Shown here: in pieces, positions 31,620 to 43,739 of the stretch
How positions within the stretch are numbered: the stretch's first letter is position 1
How the letters are laid out: each line of letters opens with the position of its first letter
Source: Semisulcospira habei
Lineage: Eukaryota > Mollusca > Gastropoda > Semisulcospiridae
Assembly (NCBI GenBank): GCA_036245525.1
Contig: BTPG01000001.1
Span: forward strand, 216,105,059-216,169,058
Direction: 5' to 3'
DNA length: 64,000 bases
Notes under the pieces: generated by a model
What the model was told of the DNA's origin: nothing
Seen by the model: only the letters and a program-made list of their open reading frames with translations
Databases searched by the model: none
Translations under genes and position numbers: made by a program

Positions 31620-31818
31620 TTAACCGTTTAGCTCCAAGGTCCCGTTTCTCAAATTTTGCAGGTGTTGCCTAATGAATATGTGCCAGTTGCAGGACTGAGA
31701 TGGATTGACCACGATAATTAAAGGGTAGTGCCAGATTAGCTTGGCGCCTTGAATTATTCTTTGAATTGTCATGGTCAATCGATCTCCTGCTGTGGGTACT
31801 CGGAGCTAAATGGGTTAA
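31620..31818. mobile_element. 199-bp TTAA palindromic MITE, 61 bp after the ureG stop
   Basis: The left end is TTAACCGTTTAGCTCC; reading inward from the right, TTAACCCATTTAGCTCC. The central palindrome is partly deleted (GGCGCCTTGAATTATTCTTT). It probably lies in the ureG 3' untranslated region. Confidence 0.85.
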
Positions 31819-31927
31819 TTACCATGGAAACAAAGGTAAACCTATATGAGCTCTGTGCTCTGACAGAGGTTTTCTCAGTAGTGGACTGTTTGCCGTAAAT
31901 CCAAGATCATAGACCAGAGCACGAGTA

Positions 31928-32047
31928 TTAACCCTGCTAGCCCCAGGTTCCCATTTCTCACATTTTGAAGGTGTTGCCTAACAACTATGTGCCAGTTGCA
32001 GGAGATGGATTGACCATGATAATTCAAGGGTAGTGCCATATTAGCTT
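31928..32047. mobile_element. Left half of a TTAA palindromic MITE
   Basis: It runs from TTAACCCTGCTAGCCCCAGG to AGATGGATTGACCATGATAA and stops at TTAGCTTG. An AATAAA occurs just beyond, near 32060, and could be a distant polyadenylation signal for ureG. Confidence 0.7.
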
Positions 32048-32454
32048 GTATTTGGAAAATAATAAATTCAGCGTTTGGATGTAAACATGTATCTTGTTGA
32101 ATCGGTGTTGTTCAGGTAGGTGTGTGTATGTGTGTGTGTATGTTTGTGTGTTTGTCAGTGTGTGAGCGTGCGTACGTGCGAGCATGAATGGGTGTGTGGG
32201 TCCGCGCGTGCGTGTTTGGAGCGTGCGTGGCAAGTAACAAATCTGCACAAATTTGAATGCTTCTAAGACCTTTTAATTATACCCAGTGTACGTCAGTGCC
32301 AAAGATCTGAAACAGAAAACAATACAAACATTACAAAACATCAACACTTTTGTACAAAATTTTGTAATATATTTCAAAAATGTTTACAAAGGAGAATATT
32401 ATGAGCTATTAAGATATGATTGTCTGGAGAAAGTTACAAAACTTAACAACGTAA

Positions 32455-33570
32455 CAGACATGCAGCCTTTGCAATACAAACAACATAACAGGCATGCAGC
32501 CTTTGCAATACAAACAACATAACAGGCATGCAGCCTTTGCAATACAAACAACATAACAGGCATGCAGCCTTTGCAATACAAACACCATAACAGGCATGCA
32601 GCCTTTGCAATACAAACACAATAACAGGCATGCAGCCTTTGCAATACAAACACCATAACAGGCATGCAGCCTTTGCAATACAAACACCATAACAGGCATG
32701 CAGCCTTTGCAATACAAACACCATAACAGGCATGCAGCCTTTGCAATACAAACACCATAACAGGCATGCAGCCTTTGCAATACTAACAACATAACAGGCA
32801 TGCAGCCTTTGCAATACAAACAACAGGCACGCAGCCTTTGCAACACAAACACCATAACAGGCATGCAGCCTTTGCAACACAAACACCATAACAGGCATGC
32901 AGCCTTTGCAACACAAACACCATAACAGGCATGCAGCCTTTGCAACACAAACACCATAACAGGCATGCAGCCTTTGCAACACAAACACCATAACAGGCAT
33001 GCAGCCTTTGCAACACAAACACCATAACAGGCATGCAGCCTTTGCAACACAAACACCATAACAGGCATGCAGCCTTTGCAACACAAACACCATAACAGGC
33101 ATGCAGCCTTTGCAACACAAACACCATAACAGGCATGCAGCCTTTGCAACACAAACACCATAACAGGCATGCAGCCTTTGCAACACAAACACCATAACAG
33201 GCATGCAGCCTTTGCAACACAAACACCATAACAGGCATGCAGCCTTTGCAACACAAACACCATAACAGGCATGCAGCCTTTGCAACACAAACAACATAAC
33301 AGGCATGCAGCCTTTGCAACACAAACACCATAACAGGCATGCAGCCTTTGCAACACAAACACCATAACAGGCATGCAGCCTTTGCAACACAAACACCATA
33401 ACAGGCATGCAGCCTTTGCAACACAAACAACATAACAGGCATGCAGCCTTTGCAACACAAACAACATAACAGGCATGCAGCCTTTGCAACACAAACAACA
33501 TAACAGGCATGCAGCCTTTGCAATACAAACAACATAACAGGCATGCAGCCTTTGCAATACAAACACAACA
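32455..33570. repeat. 34-bp minisatellite, about 33 copies
   Basis: Unit GCATGCAGCCTTTGCAACAC plus AAACACCATAACAG, with an AATACA variant at both ends of the array. The related locus at 57782-57881 has a single equivalent unit. Minus-strand frames of up to 496 codons across it are artefacts of a 34-bp repeat lacking stops. Confidence 0.95.
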
Positions 33571-33574
33571 TTCT

Positions 33575-36500
33575 TTAACCCTTTGGCTGTCAGCAGCGGT
33601 TTTTGTCGCGATGATTCCTGCAGGACAGGCTGGCTGACAGGATTTCTGCAGGACTGGCTGGCTGACTGGATTCCTGCAGGACTGGCTGGCTGACTGGATT
33701 CTTGCAGGACTGGCTGGCTGACAGGATTTCTGCAGGACTGGCTGGCTGACTGGATTCCTGCAGGACTGGCTGGCTGACTGGATTCTTGCATGACTGGCTG
33801 GCTGACTGGATTCTTGCAGGACTGGCTGGCTGACTGGATTCCTGCAGGGCTGGCTGCCGGGCTGACTGGATTCCTGCAGGACTGGCTGGTTGACTGCATT
33901 CCTGCAGGACTGGCTGGCTGACTGGATTCCTTTAGGGCTGGCTGCCGGGCTGACTGGATTCCTACAGGACTGGCTGGCTGACTGGATTCCTGCAGGACTG
34001 GCTGGCTGACTGGATTCCTGCAGGGCTGGCTGTCAGGCTGACTGAATTCCTGCAGGACTGGCTGGCTGACTGGGTTCCTGCACGGCAGTTTCCCCTAGCC
34101 CACTTAGTTTGCCAACAGCTGTAACCTGATCCGACTACGCAGGCATCGCCAGACTCCAGCTGGCTGCAATCGCCGCAGTAGCAACAAAGAAGCAAAAACG
34201 GATACATCTTGCGAACAACTAACGATTTAGCCAGTTTTTCAAGATTTTACAGCACAAACATCTTTCTCACCTGGAAGGCAAATGGTCTGCCTTCATCAAG
34301 GTTATAATTTCATTTCCCGCACTTACACTGGAAGCTAATAAAACACTTGGTAATACCAGCACTTGTGTTGTAACTTTCCCCTAAGAGGCTCAAGTTCAGC
34401 GCGCGCGCACACTGCTGGAAACGGCAACCTAACTATTCCAAACAATTTCTGCCACAGTCAAAAAAAAGCTAAGTTAGTAGTCTCGTACAGAGCAGGGTGC
34501 GCCAATCTCTCTCTCTCTCTTCTCTCTGGCTCTCTGTCTCAATGTGTATGTGTGTCTGTGTGTGCGTGCGTGTGTGTGAGAGAGACAGAGCCGAGAGACA
34601 GACAGACAGACAGACAGAGACAAAGAGAGAGAGACAGAGAAAGAGAGAGAGAGAAAGAGAGAGAGACTCAATTAACAACGTGCAGGATAAATACTGAGCT
34701 GTCTAATCCGTGGGAACCATTTTACTATCACAATTGCCCATTAGAAGTGTTGACAGAACTTGTATTCCAGATCACTGGCGGGGCGAGAATGATGATGTCA
34801 TACCCTTGACGTCAACCAGACCTCCCCTTTCCCATCCCAAAATCCAACTTCTGGTACTTTTTCAGTCTTACACCAAGGTTTAACTATGAAGGAAAGGTTG
34901 ATAGAGGCCAAACGTTTTCTTTCACACATAATGAACCTCCTATAGCCTTCTCATTAGAAGAAAAAATAGTCTTTACTTGAATCGCTAGGCTGAGCCCGCC
35001 ATCTTGTCGCTGTTATCGAAGGTAAATTATCCTTTGCGCATGCGTGAATATTTCTCTGCGCGCGCGGGCAAGTGGCAGGTTAGCGGGCACACACGGGTAG
35101 CCGCTAAAACTAAGTGGGCCAATGTCCGCAAAGAGAAACCGACGTGCCTGCAGGACTGGCTGGCTGACTGGATTCCTGCAGGACTGGCTGGCTGACTGCA
35201 TGTCTTTAGGACTGGCTGGCTGACTGGGTTCCTGCAGGACTGGCTGGCTGACTGGATTCTTGCAGAACTGGCTGGCTGACTGGGTTCCTGCAGGACTGGC
35301 TGGCTAACTGGGTTCCTGCAGGACTGGCTGGCTGACTGGGTTCCTGCAGGACTGGCTGGCTGACTAGATTCCTGCAGTACTGGCTGGCTGACTGGATTCC
35401 TACACGATTGGCTGGCTGACTGGATTCCTACAGGACTGGCTGGCTGACTGGATTCCTACAGGACTGGCTGGCTGACTGAATTCCTACAGGAGTGGCTAGC
35501 TGACTGGATTCCTAGAAGACTGGCTGGCTGACTGAATTCCTATAGGTCTGGCTGGCTGACTGGATTCCTACAGGACTGGCTGGCTGACTGGATTCCTGCA
35601 GGACTGGCTGGCTGATTGAGTTCCTGCAGGACTGACTGGCTGACTGGGTTCCTGCAGGACTGGCTGGCTGACTGGATTCCTACAGAACTGGCTGCCTGAC
35701 TGGATTCCTACAGGACTGGCTGGCTGACTGGGTTCCTTTCAAGACTGGCTGGCTGACTGGATTCCTGCAAGACTGGCTGGCTGACTGGCGTCCTGCAGGA
35801 CTTCCTGGCTGATAGATTCCTGCAGGACTGGCTGGCTGACTGCATTCCTACTTGACTGGCTGGCTGACTGGGTTCCTGCAGGACTGGCTGGCTGACTGGA
35901 TTCCTGCAGGACTGGCTGGCTGACTGGGTTCCTTTCAAGACTGGCTGGCTGTTTGGATTCCTGCAGGACTGGCTGGCTGACTGGCGTCCTGCAGGACTGG
36001 CTGGCTGACTGGAATCCTATAGGACTGGCTGGCTGACTGGATTCCTACAGGACTGGCTGGCTGACTGGGTTCCTGCAGGACTGGCTGGCTGACTGGATTC
36101 CTGCAGGACTGGCTGGCTGACTGAGTTCCTGCAGGACTGACTGCTGACTGGGTTCCTGCAGGACTGGCTGGCTGACTGCATTCCTACAGGACTGGCTGGC
36201 TGACTGGGTTCCTGCAGGACTGGCTGGCTGACTGGATTCCTGCAGGATTGGCTGGTTGACTGGATTCCTGCATGACTGGCTGGCTGACTGGGTTCCTCCA
36301 GGACTGGCTGGCTGATTGAGTTCCTGCAGGACTGACTGGCTGACTGGGTTCCTGCAGGACTGGCTGGCTGACTGGATTCCTACAGAACTGGCTGGCTGAC
36401 TGGCTTCCTGCCGGACTGGCTGGCTGACTGGATTCCTACATGACTGGCTGGCTGACTGGGTTCATGCACGACTGGCTGGCTGACTGGGTTCCTGCCGGAC

Positions 36501-36624
36501 TGCCTGGCTGACTGGATTCCTACATGACTGGCTGGCTTACTGGATTCCTGCGGGACTTGCTGGTTGACTGGGTTCCTGCAGGACTCATCGCTACTAAAAC
36601 CGCTACCGACAACCCTAAGGTTAA
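33575..36624. mobile_element. TTAA MITE expanded to 3.05 kb by a 28-bp minisatellite
   Basis: Left end TTAACCCTTTGGCTGTCAGC, right end ...CGCTACCGACAACCCTAAGGTTAA, the same inverted termini as the 110-bp element at 16451-16560. The interior is about 70 copies of GACTGGCTGGCTGACTGGAT plus TCCTGCAG, broken by a nested element (34081-35146). The homologous locus at 57878-57881 has one TTAA and no insert, confirming the ends. Repeat-derived frames are not genes. Confidence 0.93.
34081..35146. mobile_element. 1.07-kb element nested in the 28-bp minisatellite
   Basis: Imperfect inverted ends CACGGCAGTTTCCC and (inward from the right) CACGTCGGTTTCTC, each followed by CCCACTTAGTTT. The repeated CCTG (up to CCTGCA) at 34077 and 35147 looks like the target duplication. 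The interior has a (CT)n/(GA)n microsatellite (34505-34670) and no recognisable gene. Confidence 0.75.
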
Positions 36625-36638
36625 TCGAATGCACTCGC

Positions 36639-36707
36639 GTGCAAGAGGCATAGATTGTCATGGGATACTGCATGCCCTGGGGCCCACGACAATCCATGCC
36701 TTTTGCT
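36639..36707. repeat. GCAAGAGGCATAGAT-family hairpin
   Basis: The left arm AGATTGTCATGGG pairs with CCCACGACAATCC, a variant shared by both arms. The homologous locus at 57900-57930 keeps only the right arm. Confidence 0.8.
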
Positions 36708-36885
36708 ATCAGCACACCCTCCAGAGGAGTTATTATCTGATTAGTATCTCTGTAACTAACACTGGAGCGGTCCCTCAGCTAATGACACTGGTGTTCAACA
36801 CGTACTGATCCTCATCGTGGTATTGTAGACCCATGAAGCTGATTATCAGATCGTTTACTATGATGTTAACTTCTTTTGTCTAGTA

Positions 36886-39658
36886 TTAACCTTTTAGCAC
36901 CGGGACCCTGCAGCAGGAGATGGATTGATCATGGTAATTCAAGGGTAGTGCCGGATGAGCTTGGCGCCTGAAGGCGCAGAAGATGGATTGATCATGGTAA
37001 TTCAAGGGTAGTGCCAGATGAGCTTGGCGCCTGAAGGCGCAGGAGATAGATTGATCATGTTATTTCAAGGGTAGTGCCAGATGAACTTGGCGCCTGAAGG
37101 CGCAGGAGATGGATTGATCATGGTAATTCAAGGGTAGTGCCAGATGAGCTTGGCGCCTGAAGGCGCAGGAGATGGATTGATCATGTTAATTCAAGGGTAG
37201 TGCCAGATGAACTTGGCGCCTGAAGGCGCAGGAGATGGATTGATCATGGTAATTCAAGGGTAGTGCCAGATGAGCTTGGCGCCTGAAGGCGCAGGAGATG
37301 GATTGATCATGGTAATTCAAGGGTAGTGCCAGATGAGCTTGGCGCCTGAAGGCGCAGGAGATGGATTGATCATGGTAATTCAAGGGTAGTGCCAGATGAA
37401 CTTGGCGCCTGAAGGCGCAGGAGATGGATTGATCATGGTAATTCAAGGGTAGTGCCAGATGAGCTTGGCGCCTGAAGGCGCAGGAGATGGATTGATCATG
37501 TTAATTCAAGGGTAGTGCCAGATGAGCTTGGCGCCTGAAGGCGCAGGAGATGGATTGATCATGTTAATTCAAGGGTATTGCCAGATGAACTTGGCGCCTG
37601 AAGGCGCAGGAGATGGATTGATCATGGTAATTCAAGGGTAGTGCCAGATGAGCTTGGCGCCTGAAGGGGCAGAAGATGGATTGATCATGTTAATTCAAGG
37701 GTATTGCCAGATGAACTTGGCGCCTGAAGGCGCAGGAGATGGATTGATCATGGTAATTCAAGGGTAGTGCCAGATGAGCTTGGCGCCTGAAGGCGCAGGA
37801 GATGGATTGATCATGGTAATTCAAGGGTAGTGCCAGATGAGCTTGGCGCCTGAAGGCGCAGGAGATGGATTGATCATGTTAATTCAAGGGTAGTGCCAGA
37901 TGAGCTTGGCGCCTGAAGGCGCAGGAGATGGATTGATCATGGTAATTCAAAGGTAGTGCCAGATGAGCTTGGCGCCTGAAGGCGCAGGAGATGGATTGAT
38001 CATGTTAATTCAAGGGTATTGCCAGATGAGCTTAGCGCCTGAAGGCGCAGGAGATGGATTGATCATGTTAATTCAAGGGTATTGCCAGATGAGCTTGGCG
38101 CCTGAAGGCGCAGGAGATGGATTGATCATGTTAATTCAAGGGTATTGCCAGATGAGCTTGGCGCCTGAAGGCGCAGGAGATGGATTGATCATGTTAATTC
38201 AAGGGTATTGCCAGATGAGCTTGGCGCCTGAAGGCGCAGGAGATGGATTGATCATGTTAATTGAAGGGTAGTGCCAGATGAGCTTGGCGCCTGAAGGCGC
38301 AGGAGATGGATTGATCATGTTAATTCAAGGGTAGTGCCAGATGAGCTTGGCGCCTGAAGGCGCAGGAGATGGATTGATCATGTTAATTCAAGGGTAGTGC
38401 CAGATGAGCTTGGCGCCTGAAGGCGCAGGAGATGGATTGATCATGTTAATTCAAGGGTAGTGCCAGATGAGCTTGGCGCCTGAAGGCGCAGGAGATGGAT
38501 TGATCATGTTAATTCAAGGGTAGTGCCAGATGAGCTTGGCGCCTGAAGGCGCAGGAGATGGATTGATCATGTTAATTCAAGGGTAGTGCCAGATGAGCTT
38601 GGCGCCTGAAGGCGCAGGAGATGGATTGATCATGATAATTCAAGGGTATTGCCAGATGAACATGGCGCCTGAAGGCGCAGGAGATGGATTGATCATGTTA
38701 ATTCAAGGGTAGTGCCAGATGAGCTTCGCGTCTGAAGGCGCAGGAGATGGATTGATCATGTTAATTCAAGGGTATTGCCAGATGAGCTTGGCGCCTGAAG
38801 GCGCAGGAGATGGATTGATCATGATAATTCAAGGGTATTGCCAGATGAGCTTGGCACCTGAAGGCGCAGGAGATGGATTGATCATGATAATTCAAGGGTA
38901 TTGCCAGATGAGCTTGGCGCCTGAAGGCGCAGGAGATGGATTGATCATGTTAATTGAAGGGTAGTGCCAGATGAGCTTGGCGCCTGAAGGCGCAGGAGAT
39001 GGATTGATCATGTTAATTCAAGGGTAGTGCCAGATGAGCTTGGCGCCTGTAGGCGCAGGAGATGGATTGATCATGTTAATTCAAGGGTAGTGCCAGATGA
39101 GCTTGGCGCCTGAAGGCGCAGGAGATGGATTGATCATGTTAATTCAAGGGTAGTGCCAGATGAGCTTGGCGCCTGAAGGCTCAGGAGATGGATTGATCAT
39201 GTTAATTCAAGGGTAGTGCCAGATGAGCTTGGCGCCTGAAGGCGCCGGAGATGGATTGATCATGTTAATTCAAGGGTAGTGCCAGATGAGCTTGGCGCCT
39301 GAAAGCGCATGAGATGGATTGATCATGTTAATTCAAGGGTAGTGCCAGATGAGCTTGGCGCCTGAAGGCGCAGGAGATGGATTGATCATGTTAATTCAAG
39401 TGTAGTGCCAGATGAGCTTGGCGCCTGAAGGCGCAGGAGATGGATTGATCATGATGATGATGAAACGTTTTTATTCAGGATAAAATGTTTTAGGCATAGC
39501 AATGCCTATCTTCCAAACTGTCCTCTACTCTACACATATAAAAATACATCAGACGATACATCAAAAGATAAAACATATGCAAGTAAAAAGACCCATCCCC
39601 CTCATCCCTCCCCCCCCCCCCCACCACCACCACTCAGAGGGGAAAAAAAAGGAAATTT

Positions 39659-39690
<32 letters not shown>

Positions 39691-41986
39691 TATATACACA
39701 GGTATGAACCTGACATGTTAATGCAGACAGTCGAACTATTATATAATCTGTAGCAACAGTAGAAGAGTATTAGGTAATAGGAAACTTGTCACTAACTATA
39801 CGAATAGTAGCATAAGGGAGCCGAACATACTATTACTTCTGAAGTAAATATTTATGGAGGCGATCTTTGAAGACGCTAATCTTACAAATTGATTTCAGGT
39901 GTGGAGGTAACATATTCCACGCTTTAGCGCCTGAAAAAGACAGACTGGTTTTACAGATGTCTAATCTAATTTTTGGAAGGTGGATCAAACTATTTCTCGT
40001 GTTTTTCCTATTATTGTCTGAAAATATAGTTTTTAGATAGGGTGGGGCTTTTCCGTGCATGATCTTGTGCAGTAGAACACAGCGATTAAATTCAAACTGT
40101 TTCTTCAATGTTAGTAACTTGAGAGATTTTAATTTTTCATCAGTCGAAGTAGGACTGGGAAGTATTAATTTAATGGCCCGACGATACAAGGAATTAACTT
40201 TTTTCATGTGAACTTCGCTGCATCCATCCCGCCCAGACGGTAGAACTGTAGTCACAATGCGTTTTGATATGCGCATGGAAAAAGAGTTTACGGATATCAG
40301 TATTAACTATATGGCGTAGTTTTGATAACAGGAACAGATTTTTGGAGATTGTTTTGCATATTGAGTCAGTATGCGGCTCCCAGCTTAATTGGTTGTCCAC
40401 TATAACGCCTAATAAGCGATGCCTAGTTACTTGTTATGATAATTCAAGGGTATTGCCAGATGAGCTTGGCGCCTGAAGGCGCAGGAGATGGATTGATCAT
40501 GATAATTCAAGGGTATTGCCAGATGAGCTTGGCGCCTGAAGGCGCAGGAGATGGATTGATCATGTTAATTCAAGGGTAGTGCCAGATGAGCTTGGCGCCT
40601 GAAGGCGCAGGAGATGGATTGATCATGTTAATTCAAGGGTAGTGCCAGATGAGCTTGACGCCTGAAGGCGCAGGAGATGGATTGATCATGTTAATTCAAG
40701 GGTAGTGCCAGATGAGCTTGGCGCCTGAAGGCGCAGGAGATGGATTGATCATGTTAATTCAAGGGTAGTGCCAGATGAGCTTGGCGCCTGAAGGCGCAGG
40801 AGATGGATTGATCATGTTAATTCAAGGGTAGTGCCAGATGAGCTTGGCGCCTGAAGGCGCAGGAGATGGATTGATCATGTTAATTCAAGTGTAGTGCCAG
40901 ATGAGCTTGGCGCCTGAAGGCGCAGGAGATGGATTGATCATGTTAATTCAAGGGTAGTGCCAGATGAGCTTGGCGCCTGAAGGCGCAGGAGATGGATTGA
41001 TCATGTTAATTCAAGGGTAGTGCCAGATGAGCTTGGCGCCTGAAGGCGCAGGAGATGGATTGATCATGTTAATTCAAGGGTAGTGCCAGATGAGCTTGGC
41101 GCCTGAAGGCGCAGGAGATGGATTGATCATGATAATTCAAGGGTATTGCCAGATGAACTTGGCGCCTGAAGGCGCAGGAGATGGATTGATCATGTTAATT
41201 CAAGGGTAGTGCCAGATGAGCTTGGCGCCTGAAGGCGCAGGAGATGGATTAATCATGTTAATTCAAGTGTAGTGCCAGATGAGCTTCGCGTCTGAAGGCG
41301 CAGGAGATGGATTGATCATGTTAATTCAAGGGTATTGCCAGATGAGCTTGGCGCCTGAAGGCGCTGGAGATGGATTGATCATGATAATTCAAGGGTATTG
41401 ACAGATGAGCTTGGCGCCTGAAGGCGCAGGAGATGGATTGATCATGATAATTCAAGGGTATTGCCAAATGAGCTTGGCGCCTGAAGGCGCAGGAGATGAA
41501 TTGATCATGTTAATTCAAGGGTATTGCCCGATGAGCTTGGCGCCTTAAGGCGCAGGAGATGGATTGATCATGTTAATTCAAGGGTATTGCCAGATGAGCT
41601 TGGCGCCTGAAGGCGCTGGAGATGGATTGATCATGATAATTCAAGGGTATTGCCAGATGAGCTTGGCGCCTGAAGGCGCAAGAGATGGATTGATCATGAT
41701 AATTCAAGGGTATTGCCAAATGAGCTTGGCGCCTGAAGGCGCAGGAGATGAATTGATCATGTTAATTCAAGGGTATTGCCAGATGAGCTTGGCGCCTTAA
41801 GGCGCAGGAGATGGATTGATCATGTTAATTCAAGGGTAATGCCAGATGAGCTTGGCGCCTGAAGGCGCCAAGCTCATCTGGCACTACCCTTGAATTATTA
41901 TGATCAATCCACCTCCTACAACTTGTACATAGTCGCAATACCTAAAAAAAAATTGAGAAATTGGACCTTGGGGCTAAAAGGGTGAA
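36886..41986. mobile_element. TTAA palindromic MITE expanded to 5.1 kb by a 63-bp repeat
   Basis: Left end TTAACCTTTTAGCACCGGGACC; right end GGACCTTGGGGCTAAAAGGG with its TTAA mutated to TGAA, the termini of the 213-bp element at 57065-57277. Inside are about 63 head-to-tail copies of a 63-bp unit that is the left palindrome arm plus loop (ATTCAAGGGTAGTGCCAGAT, GAGCTTGGCGCCTGAAGGCGC). The right arm occurs only once, at the end (41866-41910). A LINE fragment (39447-40433) interrupts the array. Being a multiple of three, the unit gives spurious frames. Confidence 0.93.
39447..40433 (-). pseudogene. 5'-truncated LINE inside the 63-bp array
   Basis: The minus strand reads the post-catalytic RT region of a Jockey/CR1-like LINE: RHRLLGVIVDNQLSW near 40430, then SICKTISKNLFLLSKLRH, LYRRAIKLILP and SLSFSGAKAWNMLPPHLK, ending at TAA near 39833. 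The frame shifts near 40220. The 3' untranslated region ends in a (CAT)n tail at 39447-39465. It sits exactly within one unit at ATGAT, so it entered after the array had expanded. Confidence 0.85.
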
Positions 41987-42866
41987 GCATACAAATGTGT
42001 GTACTTGCGCAAATGTTTTCGAATTTCCGTAAGTCACAAGCAAAGTTTGCGTCATCGTTCACGAAAAAAGCTTCTACCGCGGGCGCCATTGTGAAGGCGT
42101 GTTTGCGTGAAGGGGTGTCAGTCAGTTTCAGAGCCACTGTGCAAATCCAAGCTATGATCGTCCCGTTCAGATGATACATCAATCGAAAGGTTTTTGAATG
42201 AGCTTTTCAATGGTGCCCTTCGCTGTGAACGCCTTTATTCGCAGACAACATATCACATGAATGAAAAATTTGAACACTTCATAATCAAAATATGATGTAG
42301 TTTTCTCTTGAATTCAAACATGCGCCCAACACCGTGAAAATGGACAAGAAACAATCTTTTCAAAAATACCAAATATACCGGTGTGCGTTCTATCTTGGAT
42401 TTTCGCAAGCGGTTTTTCTAACACCACTCCAGCGCGGTTCTGTGCGGGGCGCTCACGGACAGCTGACCGAAGGTTTTTTTTTTTTTATTTACGCTTACCC
42501 CTGCTCCACATTCGGCGGTGCTACAAATACATCTTTCTGTCCAGAACAAAACAAACACCACGGAGCTGTAGTCCGGGTGATGCTTTATTCGCCCATGTTT
42601 TAGTTTTTGTTATGCGTGCTATATGTTGAGAGCAGCTCTTGTTGCAAAATAGCTAAATATCGCTCTCCGGCACTGATGTTACCCACTGTATAGGGACGGA
42701 CCTACCTACATTGACCCCCCGCTCCCCCCCCCCACCCCCCCCCCCCCCCCACCCCCCACCCCCGGGCCGGATCCTCGAGGCAAGAACCACTGACAAAGTC
42801 TAACTCGCAATACAGTTTATTATAACACATGCCTAAAACATATGAAACCACGCGAACGCTGGGAGA
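41987..42866. other. Gene-free host DNA with a C-rich run
   Basis: No gene. About 42715-42765 is almost pure C, which creates spurious Gly-rich frames on the minus strand. Confidence 0.5.
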
Positions 42867-42965
42867 TTGGATCAAACATGACAGTTCAAGGCAGGGCCAC
42901 CTTAGCTTGGCGCTTTGACGTCGCCTATATAATGTAGCACTGTTCTTGAACTGTCTCGGCCGATT
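42867..42965. mobile_element. Degraded palindromic MITE core
   Basis: GGATCAAACATGACAGTTCA ... GCTTGGCG ... TTGAACTGTC with many mismatches; an old copy of the first palindrome family. Confidence 0.65.
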
Positions 42966-43049
42966 CACCTCCCTACTGGGCTGAAAGAGTAAAAGTGAAC
43001 AGATTTAAGGCAAAAAAGAAAACAAAGAACAATAAAAACGACATAACAT

Positions 43050-43362
43050 TTAACTCGTTGTGCCCGAGGTACAAATACGCACATTTTGGAGCTATCCTCT
43101 GAGGACTGCATTACAATTCAGGAGACTGGCTGGCTGACTGGATTCCTGCAGGACTGGCTGGCTGACTGGATTCCTTTAGGGCTGGCTGCCGGGCTGACTG
43201 GATTCCTGCAGGACTGGCTGGCTGACTGGATTCCTGCAGGACTGGCTGGCTGACTGGATTCCTGCATGGCTGGCTGCCTATAGGCGCCAAGCTATTCTGC
43301 CACCACCCTTGACCTATCATGGTCGAGCCATATCCTACTGTGGTGTGACTCGGGCTGAATGA
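43050..43362. mobile_element. Chimeric TTAA MITE with a foreign minisatellite in its centre
   Basis: The left end TTAACTCGTTGTGCCCGAGG and the right half (GGCGCCAAGCTATTCTG ... GGTCGAGCC) belong to the first palindrome family. The left arm is replaced by about six copies of the 28-bp unit GACTGGCTGGCTGACTGGAT (43114-43280), which belongs to the different element at 33575-36624. Confidence 0.85.
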
Positions 43363-43437
43363 GACAATGCTCACCTCGGGTTGTGAAAGCAGTGTAGCCG
43401 TACACCCCACGTTCAGTCTCGCGCTGCAACATCCGTG

Positions 43438-43438
43438 G

Positions 43439-43471
<33 letters not shown>
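43438..43471. repeat. (AAT)n microsatellite
   Basis: About 11 AAT triplets. Confidence 0.97.
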
Positions 43472-43473
<2 letters not shown>

Positions 43474-43534
43474 GTGTTTATTCATTAAACCAAGAGCCAA
43501 CACCGTCCAAGAAACTTGGATACAAATTGGTCTC

Positions 43535-43601
43535 AGCAAGAGGCACAGATCCTCATAAGCCCTCGCAGTCGCGGGGGCTCATGACGATCTATGTCTCTTG
43601 C
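43535..43601. repeat. GCAAGAGGCA-family hairpin in a TTAA element
   Basis: Arms GCAAGAGGCACAGATCCTCA and GACGATCTATGTCTCTTGC; followed by TCTCGGCAGTGAAGGGGTTAA, the right end of the second family. Confidence 0.82.
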
Positions 43602-43739
43602 GGTTGGGTCGTGTTCACTTTTCTCGGCAGTGAAGGGGTTAATATTGACATTCAGGACAACAGAACAATCAGGGAAGGTATTGAAGCCATTACCGCACAC
43701 AGAAGAATTCATTCGGTAATAATATCACGCTATTGACAT

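Noticed and set aside
32409..33899. 496-codon minus-strand frame rich in Cys and Ala
   Set aside because: It is produced by 34-bp and 28-bp tandem repeats that lack stops in several frames; parallel frames are equally long and start and end with the arrays.
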